The notes under the pieces: generated by a model
Database searches by the model: none
What the model saw: only the letters and a program-made list of their open reading frames with translations
Told to the model about the DNA's origin: nothing
DNA from: Bacteroidales bacterium
GTDB lineage: Bacteria > Bacteroidota > Bacteroidia > Bacteroidales > UBA932
DNA length: 11,827 nt
Direction: 5' to 3'
NCBI GenBank assembly: GCA_017471085.1
Contig: JAFUWW010000098.1
Location: 1-11,827 of the forward strand
Made by a program: the position numbers and the translations under genes
Shown here: piece by piece, positions 1-6,420 of the stretch
Layout of the letters: each line of letters begins with the position of its first letter
How positions within the stretch are numbered: position 1 is the first letter of the stretch

Positions 1-9
1 TTTGCGAAA
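1..9 (+). promoter_or_regulatory. Partial -7 promoter box for the murB operon (cut by window edge)
   Basis: The window opens with TTTGCGAAA, which matches the second half of the Bacteroidota -7 consensus TAnnTTTGC and what follows it in the two other plus-strand boxes of this window. The TAnn half would lie outside the window, so the call rests on half a motif. It would give a murB leader of roughly 35 nt. No gene end is visible in the 44 bases before murB. Confidence 0.35.
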
Positions 10-44
10 TACCGTGTGGCAAACCCCTCAAGCCCTCAGTTTAT

Positions 45-1157
45 ATGATTACCCGGTATAGCAATTACGACCTTTCCAGCCGGAACACGTTCCGGATGAA
101 GGTGCGGTGTGCCTTGTACGTGGAGGTATCGGCCGAGGAAGACCTGCTGTCGCTGGACTGGGATGCCCTGCCCCAGCCCGTCATGGTCATGGGCGGCGGC
201 TCCAACCTCCTCTTTACCAAAGACTTCCCCGGAACGGTGCTGCATGTGGCCATCGGCGGCATAACCCAGATTGCCGGTGAGGCCGGCAATGACGGACTGC
301 CATGCCCGGGAGGAACGCCTTTGTCATACCCGGCGGCGACCGGGTATCTGCGGGTGACCTGCGGCGCCGGCGTCGTCTTCGACGATTTCTGCGCCTGGGC
401 GGCTTCCGAGGGGCTTTGGGGCCCGGAAAACCTCTCGCTCATTCCCGGGGAGTGCGGGGCATCGGCCGTACAGAATATCGGCGCTTACGGAGTGGAGGTC
501 AAGGATATCCTGGCCGATATCCGGGCCTATGACCGCGAGAAGGGCCGTTTTGTGCAGATCGACCCGGCCACCTGCGGCTACGGTTATCGCTCCTCCAAGT
601 TCAAGACCGGGTGGAAAGGCCGGTACATCATCACGGCTGTTACGTACCGCCTCAGCCGCACGCCCCAGCCCAGGCTGGACTACGGCGGAGTGCGGAAAGC
701 CTTGGAGCGGAGCGAAGTGGAGTTCGCCGGAACCGGCACTTTCCCGCTCGCGCCCGCTGACATCCGCGAAGCCATCATCGGCATCAGGAGGCAGAAACTG
801 CCTGATCCTGAGGAGATCGGCAGCGCCGGGAGTTTCTTCTGCAATCCGGTTGTCAGCCGGGAGCACTTCCAGCGCATCGTGGCCATCGCCCGCGCGGACA
901 ACGGTCCGGACTACGAAGTCCCGCACTACGAAGTGGGCGACCAGGTCAAGGTCCCGGCCGCATGGATGATCGACCAGTGCGGTTTCAAAGGCGCCGTCAA
1001 CGGCGGGGCGCAGGTATATCCCGGTCAGCCGCTGGTGATTGTGAACGCCTCCGGCAGCGCCTCCCCGCAAGAGATCGTCTGCCTGGAACGGCAGATTGTC
1101 CAAACGATTGAACGCAAATACGGTATCACCCTTCATCCCGAGGTAGAACATGTCTAA
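45..1157 (+). CDS. murB: UDP-N-acetylenolpyruvoylglucosamine reductase MurB
   Basis: MurB reduces UDP-GlcNAc-enolpyruvate to UDP-N-acetylmuramate with NADPH through bound FAD, in the cytoplasm. This is the second committed step of peptidoglycan precursor synthesis. The 370-residue protein shows the FAD-binding segment MGGGSNLLF (residues 49-57), the PGECGASAVQNIGAYG segment (134-149), the type I signature GYGYRSSKFK (178-187) with the substrate-binding Arg182, and GSAGSFFCNP (259-268), in which Ser263 corresponds to the proton-donating E. coli Ser229. LHPEVEHV at the C-terminus supplies the catalytic Glu366. It is somewhat longer than the E. coli enzyme (342) because of an extra loop at about residues 77-100. 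The ATG at 45 gives the expected N-terminus (SNYDLSSRNTFRM). The stop overlaps the murA start by 8 bp, so the two are probably translationally coupled. Confidence 0.97.
   Translation: MITRYSNYDLSSRNTFRMKVRCALYVEVSAEEDLLSLDWDALPQPVMVMGGGSNLLFTKDFPGTVLHVAIGGITQIAGEAGNDGLPCPGGTPLSYPAATGYLRVTCGAGVVFDDFCAWAASEGLWGPENLSLIPGECGASAVQNIGAYGVEVKDILADIRAYDREKGRFVQIDPATCGYGYRSSKFKTGWKGRYIITAVTYRLSRTPQPRLDYGGVRKALERSEVEFAGTGTFPLAPADIREAIIGIRRQKLPDPEEIGSAGSFFCNPVVSREHFQRIVAIARADNGPDYEVPHYEVGDQVKVPAAWMIDQCGFKGAVNGGAQVYPGQPLVIVNASGSASPQEIVCLERQIVQTIERKYGITLHPEVEHV
327..346. repeat. Short perfect inverted repeat inside the murB loop insertion
   Basis: TACCCGG (327-333) and CCGGGTA (340-346) are perfect 7-bp arms around a 6-nt loop. 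They fall in the codons of the extra MurB loop at residues 77-100, which E. coli MurB lacks. The surrounding bases are also rich in GCC/GGC repeats (273-287) and CCCGGG. It may be the remnant of a palindromic insertion or a chance product of GC-rich codons. Confidence 0.4.
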
Positions 1158-2457
1158 ATTTATCATCGAAGGCGGGCACAAACTGTCCGGAACCATCACC
1201 CCGCAGGGGGCCAAGAACGAAGCCCTGGAAGTAATCAGCGCCGTGCTGCTTACCAGCGAGCCCGTCACCATCAGCAATGTGCCGGAAATCCTGGACGTGA
1301 AGAACCTCATCGCCCTGCTGCAGGGGATGGGCGTGAAAGTAACCCGTCTGGCCAAGGGCATGTATACCTTCCAGGCCGACGAGGTGGATACCAGTTATAT
1401 TGAAACGGAGGAATTCGTGAAAAAGTGCGCCGCCCTCCGCGGTTCCGTAATGGTGGTGGGCCCGCTGCTGAGCCGTTTCGGCCATGCCTGGTTCGCCAAG
1501 CCCGGCGGTGACAAAATCGGCCGGCGCCGTGTGGACACCCACCTGGACGGCATGGTGAAACTGGGTGCGAAAATGGAATACAGCCCGGAGCGCCGCGCCT
1601 TCCACCTTACGCAGGAAGGCCGTCTGGTTGGCCGATACATGCTCCTGGACGAGGCCTCCGTGACCGGTACGGCCAATATCGTGATGGCGGCCGTGCTGGC
1701 CAAAGGCACCACCACCATCTACAACGCCGCCTGCGAACCCTATCTCCAGCAGCTGTGCAAGATGCTCAACCGGATGGGCGCCTTCATCGACGGCGTGGGC
1801 TCCAACCTTCTCCGCATCCACGGCGTGGAAAAACTGCATGGCACCCTGCACAAGATCCTGCCGGACATGATCGAGGTAGGCTCTTTCATCGGCATGGCGG
1901 CCATCAACCAAAGCGCCATCACCATCAAGGATGTCTCCTATTACGACCTGGGCATCATCCCGGATTCCTTCCGCCGTCTGGGCATCAACCTGGAACAGCG
2001 CGGAGACGATATCTTCGTACCGGCCCAGGACAGCTACGAAATCGACTCTTTCCTGGACGGTTCCATCATGACCCTGGCCGACGCCCCCTGGCCCGGCCTC
2101 ACCCCGGACCTGCTGTCGGTGATGCTGGTGGTGGCCACCCAGTGCAAGGGCAGCGTGCTCATCCACCAGAAGATGTTCGAGAGCCGCCTGTTCTTCGTAG
2201 ACAAACTCATCGACATGGGCGCCCAGATCATCCTCTGCGACCCGCACCGGGCCGTAGTGATCGGCCACGACCACCGCATCACCCTCAAGGCCGCCAGGCT
2301 GGTTTCCCCGGACATCCGGGCCGGTATTGCCATGCTGCTGGCCGCGATGAGCGCCCGCGGTACCTCCACGATCGACAACATCGAACAGATCGACCGTGGC
2401 TACGAAGACATTGAAGGCCGCCTCAATGCCCTGGGCGCCCACATTACCAGGGCTTGA
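1150..2457 (+). CDS. murA: UDP-N-acetylglucosamine 1-carboxyvinyltransferase MurA (Asp in place of the fosfomycin-target Cys)
   Basis: MurA transfers enolpyruvate from phosphoenolpyruvate to UDP-GlcNAc, the first committed step of peptidoglycan synthesis, in the cytoplasm. The 435-residue length fits the family (419 in E. coli), as does the two-domain inside-out barrel. The active-site Lys22-Asn23 pair lies in PQGAKNEAL. LPDMIEVGSF (237-246) holds the conserved Asp239, and LTPDLLS (317-323) holds Asp320, equivalent to the E. coli Asp305 general base. The mobile-loop motif is PGGDKIGRRR (118-127): residue 121 (codon 1510-1512, GAC) is Asp where E. coli has Cys115. Cys-to-Asp at this place is known to keep activity while removing covalent inactivation by fosfomycin. 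The ATG overlaps the murB stop (ATGTCTAA). The order murB-murA puts the two consecutive enzymes on one transcript. Confidence 0.98.
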   Translation: MSKFIIEGGHKLSGTITPQGAKNEALEVISAVLLTSEPVTISNVPEILDVKNLIALLQGMGVKVTRLAKGMYTFQADEVDTSYIETEEFVKKCAALRGSVMVVGPLLSRFGHAWFAKPGGDKIGRRRVDTHLDGMVKLGAKMEYSPERRAFHLTQEGRLVGRYMLLDEASVTGTANIVMAAVLAKGTTTIYNAACEPYLQQLCKMLNRMGAFIDGVGSNLLRIHGVEKLHGTLHKILPDMIEVGSFIGMAAINQSAITIKDVSYYDLGIIPDSFRRLGINLEQRGDDIFVPAQDSYEIDSFLDGSIMTLADAPWPGLTPDLLSVMLVVATQCKGSVLIHQKMFESRLFFVDKLIDMGAQIILCDPHRAVVIGHDHRITLKAARLVSPDIRAGIAMLLAAMSARGTSTIDNIEQIDRGYEDIEGRLNALGAHITRA

Positions 2458-2458
2458 C

Positions 2459-3631
2459 ATGGACTACAGCAAATTCTTTTCGGCCGATGTGCCCTCGTTC
2501 CTCCGCAGCCCCGTCCGGGAGATTTTCCGGAAGGTGGACCTGAATGCCATCTGCTCTTTCGCGGGGGGCTATCCCGCGGCCGTCACTTTCCCGGTCGATG
2601 ACATCAAGCGCTTGAGCGGCGAGGTGTTGGAGAAGTATGGTACAAAAGCCTTGCAATATGGTGCTACACAAGGGGTTCCGGAACTGCGGGAAGTGATTGC
2701 CCGGCGGTATGGTGTGCCGGTTTCGCAGGTGCAGATCACCACGTCGTCCCAGCAGGGCATCGACGTGTGCACCCGTGTCCTGGCCGATCCCGGAGACATC
2801 ATCCTGGCCGACAATCCCGTCTATCTGGGCGCCCTGCAAAGCTTCCGCGCCTACCGGGCCCAAGTGCTGCCGATCCAATCCTTCATGGCCTGCCCCGGCC
2901 AGGTCATGGCCGGCCCCGACCGGCAATCCTCGGTGAAGTTCATTTATGTAATCCCGGATTTCAACAACCCCTCCGGCGAAACGATGACCCTCGCGGAGCG
3001 GGAAGAATTGGTGCGGGTGGCGCGGGGGCTGGACTGCCTCATCGTGGAGGACAGCCCCTACCGGGAACTCCGGTACAGCGGCGAACCGGTGAAGACCATC
3101 CGGGAACTGGCACCGGAGCGGACGCTGCACCTGGGCAGCTTCTCTAAAATTTTCGCCCCCGGATTCCGCCTGGGCTGGATCATCGGCCCGGAAGAACTGT
3201 TGGAGCAAATTTTTATCTGCAAACAGTGCCTGGACTTGTGTCCGCCCGTTTTCGACCAGTATATGGCGGCCGAATTCATGGGCTCCGGAGCACTGGACCG
3301 CAATCTGCAGAAAACCATCGCGGAATACCGCCGCCGGCGCGACCTGATGGTGGCCCTGCTGGAAAAATACATGCCGGAAGGCGTGCGCTGGACTTACCCG
3401 GAAGGCGGTCTTTTCCTCTGGCTCACCCTGCCGGAAGGAATTGATACAGTGGCCCTTTACGACCGGGCCCTGGCCGCCGGCGTGGCCTATGTGGCCGGTT
3501 CCTTCTTCTATACCGACGGCTCCCACCGCAACACCATGCGGCTGAATTTCTCGTTCATAGACGAGTCCAAGATGGAGCCGGGCATCCAACTGCTGACCAA
3601 CGTGATTTGCAACTCGTTGAATAGCAAGTGA
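2459..3631 (+). CDS. PLP-dependent class I/II aminotransferase (aminoadipate/aromatic aminotransferase-like)
   Basis: This 390-residue fold-type I pyridoxal-phosphate enzyme probably moves an amino group between an amino acid and a 2-oxo acid in the cytoplasm. The PLP-binding features are all present: LQYGATQGVPELRE (65-78), TTSSQQGID (94-102), PDFNNPSG (166-173) with Asn170, VEDSPYRELRYSG (196-208) with Asp198 and Tyr201, and GSFSKIFAPGFRLGW (226-240) with Schiff-base Lys230 and phosphate-binding Arg237. A C-terminal Arg in NTMRLNFS should hold the substrate carboxylate. The pattern is closest to the LysN/KAT/MocR-type branch, and substrate specificity cannot be read from sequence. The ATG at 2459 lies 1 bp after the murA stop. 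An upstream GTG (2396) inside murA gives a tail unlike the family and was set aside. Co-transcription with murB-murA is likely, but a functional link to the cell wall is only a suggestion. Confidence 0.9.
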   Translation: MDYSKFFSADVPSFLRSPVREIFRKVDLNAICSFAGGYPAAVTFPVDDIKRLSGEVLEKYGTKALQYGATQGVPELREVIARRYGVPVSQVQITTSSQQGIDVCTRVLADPGDIILADNPVYLGALQSFRAYRAQVLPIQSFMACPGQVMAGPDRQSSVKFIYVIPDFNNPSGETMTLAEREELVRVARGLDCLIVEDSPYRELRYSGEPVKTIRELAPERTLHLGSFSKIFAPGFRLGWIIGPEELLEQIFICKQCLDLCPPVFDQYMAAEFMGSGALDRNLQKTIAEYRRRRDLMVALLEKYMPEGVRWTYPEGGLFLWLTLPEGIDTVALYDRALAAGVAYVAGSFFYTDGSHRNTMRLNFSFIDESKMEPGIQLLTNVICNSLNSK

Positions 3632-3638
3632 TTATTAG

Positions 3639-3670
3639 ATTATGTCTAGGCGTGATTGATCAGGCATAAT
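3639..3670 (+). terminator. Weak hairpin after the murB-murA-aminotransferase operon
   Basis: ATTATGTC (3639-3646) can pair with GGCATAAT (3663-3670), eight pairs including one G-U, around a 16-nt loop, 8 nt after the aminotransferase stop. No run of T follows (TCTGTAAATAAT), so it is at best a weak intrinsic terminator. The AT-rich stretch 3632-3717 must also hold the promoter of the next gene if that gene is separate. No clean TAnnTTTG box is present; the nearest is TAATTCTG at 3667-3674, one mismatch. Confidence 0.25.
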
Positions 3671-3717
3671 TCTGTAAATAATTATAAATGAACTTATTAC
3701 AAAACACGGCTTCTGTC

Positions 3718-4707
3718 ATGATCAACCCCGTCTATTCCCCTTCCTCCACCCGCTATGAAAGCGGCATCCGTTTCCGCCGGTGCGGCCGCAGCGGCATCAA
3801 GTTGCCGGAAATCTCCCTCGGCCTGTGGCACAATTTCGGCGACGTAGACCCGCTCGCCCGCTCGTTTGAGATTGCGCATTATGCCTTCGACCACGGCATC
3901 GTGCACTTCGACCTGGCCAACAACTACGGACCTTCGTACGGATCGGCCGAGGAAACCTTCGGGCAGATCATGAAAAAATCTTTCGCGCCTTATCGGCACG
4001 AGCTTTTCATCTCCACCAAGGCGGGGTATGACATGTGGCCCGGCCCGTACGGGGAATGGGGCTCCCGGAAGTACCTGTTCAACAGCCTGGAGCAGAGCCT
4101 GAGGCGGATGAACCTGGATTATGTGGACCTCTTCTACAGCCACCGCTTCGACCCGGAGACACCCCTGGAAGAGACTTTGCAGGCCCTGGTGGACATCGTC
4201 CGCTCGGGGAAAGCGCTGTACGTGGGCATCTCCAACTATCCGGCCGACAAAGCCCGCTTCGCCTATCAGTATCTGAGGGAGCGGGACGTCCCCTGCCTGG
4301 CCTATCAGGGCCGGTACAATCTGTTCAGTCGGGAACCGGAGGCAAGCATCCTTTCCGATGCCAAGGACAACGGCGTGGGCTTCACGGCCTTTTCCCCGCT
4401 GGCACAAGGCCTGCTGACGGGCCGATATCTCAACGGCATCCCGGCCGACTCCCGGATGGCCAAGGAGCATTTCCTGAAGTCTTCCATGCTTACGCCGGAG
4501 CTGCTGGCCAAGATCCGGGCCCTGGATGCCATCGCCCGGCGCCGCGGTCAATCCCTGGCCCAGATGGCCCTGGCCTGGTGCCTCAAGGACGACCGCGTCA
4601 CCAGCGTCCTGGTGGGTGCCAGCTCCGTGAAGCAGCTGGACGACGACTTCCGTGCGCTGGAATTCACCACTTTCACCGACGAAGAACTCCGTGCGATAGA
4701 CGTCTGA
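3718..4707 (+). CDS. Aldo/keto reductase, YghZ/GpR type (L-glyceraldehyde 3-phosphate reductase-like)
   Basis: This NADPH-dependent (beta/alpha)8 barrel reductase is strongly similar along its length to E. coli YghZ (GpR, AKR14 family), which reduces L-glyceraldehyde 3-phosphate and methylglyoxal. Shared blocks include SLGLWHNFG, HFDLANNYGP, STKAGYDMWPGPYG, YVDLFYSHR, GKALYVGIS, FSPLAQGLLTGRYLNGIP and DDRVTSVLVGAS. The catalytic tetrad is Asp in FDLANNY, Tyr in NNYGP, Lys in STKAG and His in YSHRFD. The start at 3718 is preferred because MINPVYSPSSTRYESG matches the family N-terminus. The ATG at 3688 would add ten residues using TTA leucine codons, which are rare in the neighbouring genes. 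The protein stops at ELRAIDV, about 17 residues before the end of the E. coli protein, so the C-terminal tail is missing. It probably detoxifies aldehydes. It is not obviously linked to its neighbours. Confidence 0.94.
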   Translation: MINPVYSPSSTRYESGIRFRRCGRSGIKLPEISLGLWHNFGDVDPLARSFEIAHYAFDHGIVHFDLANNYGPSYGSAEETFGQIMKKSFAPYRHELFISTKAGYDMWPGPYGEWGSRKYLFNSLEQSLRRMNLDYVDLFYSHRFDPETPLEETLQALVDIVRSGKALYVGISNYPADKARFAYQYLRERDVPCLAYQGRYNLFSREPEASILSDAKDNGVGFTAFSPLAQGLLTGRYLNGIPADSRMAKEHFLKSSMLTPELLAKIRALDAIARRRGQSLAQMALAWCLKDDRVTSVLVGASSVKQLDDDFRALEFTTFTDEELRAIDV

Positions 4708-4746
4708 AATTAACTTTTCCTGTTTTTTGCGTCTATTACAGTGAGT

Positions 4747-5238
4747 ATGCAGGAGAAGTTTGAAACGGCAGCGGAGCGGGTGCGCCCGAGGATCCTGGCC
4801 CTGGCAAAGAGATTTGCGGGGGCGGTTCACTTGGACGCAGATCCGGAAGATATTGTGCAGGAGGTACTTCTGCGGCTTTGGAAGGCCATGGACGAGGGTG
4901 GTGTGGCCAATGCCGATGCCTGGGCGGTCACGGCCACCAAGAACCTTTGCGTATCCCTTTACCGGAAAGCTAAAAACCATGCACCGTTCTCTGCATTGAC
5001 CGACGTTTTCCCCGGCGGAGAGGCCGCGTCGGCCCAGCTGGAATCCCGGGAAGGGGCGGAAAGGGTGAAAGCGGCGCTGGAACAGATTCCCTCCGGGACG
5101 CGGAAGCTGCTCAGCCTCAAGGCTACCGGCTTGTCGCTGGACCAGATTGCATCGCTCACAGGCCGGCCCAAGGGGAGCATCAAAAGCTCCATCTCCATAG
5201 CCCGTAAACAAATCGTGCAAATATTGAATAATGGATAA
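4747..5238 (+). CDS. ECF-family RNA polymerase sigma factor
   Basis: This 163-residue sigma-70 family protein contains only regions 2 and 4, as in the ECF group. Region 2 shows DPEDIVQEVLLRLWKAMDE (about 32-50), followed by the -10-binding helix with AWAVTATKNLCVSLYRKAKN. An acidic and flexible linker runs to about residue 104. Region 4 shows the helix-turn-helix GLSLDQIASLTGRPKGSIKS followed by SISIARKQI. The ATG at 4747 is chosen; a GTG two codons earlier (4741) is equally possible. The stop overlaps the start of the next gene by 8 bp (ATGGATAA), which ties the sigma factor to its likely membrane partner. The 39 bases upstream hold only weak promoter-like sequence (TAACTTTT at 4711-4718, TTTTTTGC at 4723-4730). 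The target promoters are unknown; the genes downstream are the first candidates. Confidence 0.9.
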   Translation: MQEKFETAAERVRPRILALAKRFAGAVHLDADPEDIVQEVLLRLWKAMDEGGVANADAWAVTATKNLCVSLYRKAKNHAPFSALTDVFPGGEAASAQLESREGAERVKAALEQIPSGTRKLLSLKATGLSLDQIASLTGRPKGSIKSSISIARKQIVQILNNG

Positions 5239-5719
5239 GGACAATTTGATACAGCGTTATTTATCGGCCGACACCTCCTTTGAAGAGGAACGGGAACTCT
5301 CGGCGGCGGATCCGCAGATAGCCTTGCTGCAGGAGGCTCTGAAAGCGGACCCTCTCCCGGAACTGCCGGAGGCCGGTGAGGATTTTGACCGGCTCATCGG
5401 AGAGGCCCGGAAACGCAAGTTCCGCATCTGGGGGCTCTCCCTCGGCGGGGTGGCGGCGTCGGTCCTGCTGCTTGCCGGCATCTTCCTGCCCAGGCCGGCG
5501 AAGGTTCAGGAAAACCAGGAGGCAGACCCCATGGAACTGCTTTGGCAACTGGAGTTTATCTCCATGATGGACCCTGCCGATGCGACCAACTACGAGTTTA
5601 AACGCGTAGGCGACGGCTATATCATGACGGCCCGTTTCGAAGACGGCAACACGGCTTCTTTCCTGCTCACGCCCATGGACGGCGGAGAATCGTTCCATCT
5701 TGTTTCATTAGCTCAGTAA
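5231..5719 (+). CDS. Single-span membrane protein, probable anti-sigma factor
   Basis: This 162-residue protein is not a recognised named family. Residues 1-65 are acidic and helical, with the NLIQRYLSADTSFEEE pattern seen at the N-terminus of many Bacteroidota anti-sigma-like proteins. KRKFR (61-65) precedes one membrane helix at about 66-86 (GLSLGGVAASVLLLAGIFLP), predicting the N-terminus in the cytoplasm and residues 87-162 in the periplasm. The C-terminal part (YEFKRVGDGYIMTARFEDG) looks like a small beta-rich domain. No zinc-binding HxxxCxxC motif and no FecR domain signature were seen. The 8-bp overlap with the sigma gene, the topology and the position are the reasons for calling it an anti-sigma factor. 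The protein motif evidence alone is weak. Confidence 0.65.
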   Translation: MDKDNLIQRYLSADTSFEEERELSAADPQIALLQEALKADPLPELPEAGEDFDRLIGEARKRKFRIWGLSLGGVAASVLLLAGIFLPRPAKVQENQEADPMELLWQLEFISMMDPADATNYEFKRVGDGYIMTARFEDGNTASFLLTPMDGGESFHLVSLAQ

Positions 5720-5729
5720 TCGGATTATT

Positions 5730-6359
5730 ATGAAAAAGTTAAGTGCTATTATCATTGCGCTCTTGCTGGCGGCGGCCCCGCTCTGGGCCCAAAAGACCCT
5801 TTATGTGATAGACAACGAGACCGTTGAGCATTTTGACGGCTCCCAGCTGAAAGGGAAGATCATCCGGGAATACAAGATCACGACCACCGGCCGGGGCCGG
5901 AATGCCGTGACGGTGCACTCCATTACGACGGGCGCACGCTTCTCTCTCCCCTCTTTCAACATATCCGAAGAGGAAATGGAAAGATTCAGGGAACGGCTAA
6001 AGAATTTTCAAGGAAAACTGCAGGCCGACTCGCTGTTGGTTCATTTTGGGAAAGGAACGGCCGTGCACGTGCAGTCAAAGGATTATTTATACATCGTGGA
6101 CGGGAAAGAGACGGAAGACGCTTCGGCCATGCCCCGTTCTGACAGGATCAAGAGCGTGGAAGTGCTGAAGGATGCCAAAACCCTTGAAGCGTATGGCAAA
6201 CCAGTCATAAAAATAACCACACGTGATTCACAGGCAGTTTTACAGGAAATCCTGAAGAAGGTACCGGACCTTACATTGGATGCCGACGGCAAGTTGATGA
6301 TTAACGGAACACCGGTGAAGTCTATCATCATCAATGGATCAAGAATAAAACTCGAGTAA
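5730..6359 (+). CDS. Secreted protein made of degenerate TonB-plug-like repeats
   Basis: The 209-residue protein has a clear signal peptide (MKKLSAIIIALLLAAAPLWA, cut near residue 20) and so acts in the periplasm or is anchored to no visible partner. Residues 119-164 read YLYIVDGKE, IKSVEVLKDA, EAYGKPVIKITT. This is the core of a TonB-receptor plug (in SusC-type plugs: VDG, IESIEVLKDA, YG, VILITT). Residues 24-67 repeat the outline (LYVIDNE, GKIIREYKITT, GRGRNAVTVHSITT). Residues 170-207 (EILKKVPDLTLDADGKLMI, NGTPVKSIIINGSRI) match the plug-like segment of the barrel protein encoded next (LVKRMPGIEITSEGTVKM, NGQAIDKITLGGR). No beta-barrel follows, so this is plug sequence alone. It lies 10 bp after the probable anti-sigma gene and is probably co-transcribed. 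A signalling or partner role is inference. Confidence 0.7.
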   Translation: MKKLSAIIIALLLAAAPLWAQKTLYVIDNETVEHFDGSQLKGKIIREYKITTTGRGRNAVTVHSITTGARFSLPSFNISEEEMERFRERLKNFQGKLQADSLLVHFGKGTAVHVQSKDYLYIVDGKETEDASAMPRSDRIKSVEVLKDAKTLEAYGKPVIKITTRDSQAVLQEILKKVPDLTLDADGKLMINGTPVKSIIINGSRIKLE

Positions 6360-6380
6360 CTCCTAAAAAAATTAGGAATT
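6358..6380. promoter_or_regulatory. Inverted repeat over the -33 region of the barrel gene promoter
   Basis: TCCTAA (6361-6366) and TTAGGA (6372-6377) are perfect arms around five A. The match extends to nine bases per arm with one mismatch (6358-6366, 6372-6380). It begins at the stop codon of the preceding gene and lies 14-36 bases before the -7 box at 6395, where a -33 element would be. It could be an operator. As a terminator it is poor, because no T-run follows. Confidence 0.45.
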
Positions 6381-6394
6381 ATACGATTAATGCT

Positions 6395-6403
6395 TATCTT
6401 TGC
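6395..6403 (+). promoter_or_regulatory. Bacteroidota -7 promoter box (TATCTTTGC) for the outer-membrane barrel gene
   Basis: TATCTTTGC matches TAnnTTTGC exactly, 17 bases before the ATG at 6421. The expected transcription start is near 6408-6410, giving a leader of about 11-13 nt. No clear TTTG -33 element is present; the inverted repeat occupies that position. The box means the barrel gene can be transcribed separately from the sigma operon, and it rules out the TTG at 6400 as start codon because that TTG lies inside the box. Confidence 0.7.
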
Positions 6404-6420
6404 AAAAAAACTGTAAGCGG

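Noticed and set aside
2396..2458. GTG at 2396 as start of the aminotransferase
   Set aside because: It adds 21 residues read from the end of murA in another frame, with no match to the family N-terminus. The ATG at 2459 sits 1 bp after the murA stop.
1126..2460. Long open frame (444 codons) on the minus strand across murA
   Set aside because: It mirrors murA almost end to end, has a low-complexity His/Gly/Asp-rich composition without family signs, and is explained by the GC-rich codon pattern of murA.
4722..4730. TTTTTTGC as a -7 promoter box for the first sigma gene
   Set aside because: The TA half of TAnnTTTGC is GT here and no -33 element is visible, so it is not listed as a promoter.
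3697..5244. 515-codon minus-strand frame across the aldo/keto reductase and sigma genes
   Set aside because: It crosses two well-supported plus-strand genes and the gap between them, with no protein family features.
6400..6420. TTG at 6400 as start of the barrel protein
   Set aside because: The TTG is part of the -7 promoter box (6395-6403) and could not be in the mRNA. The ATG at 6421 gives a normal signal peptide.
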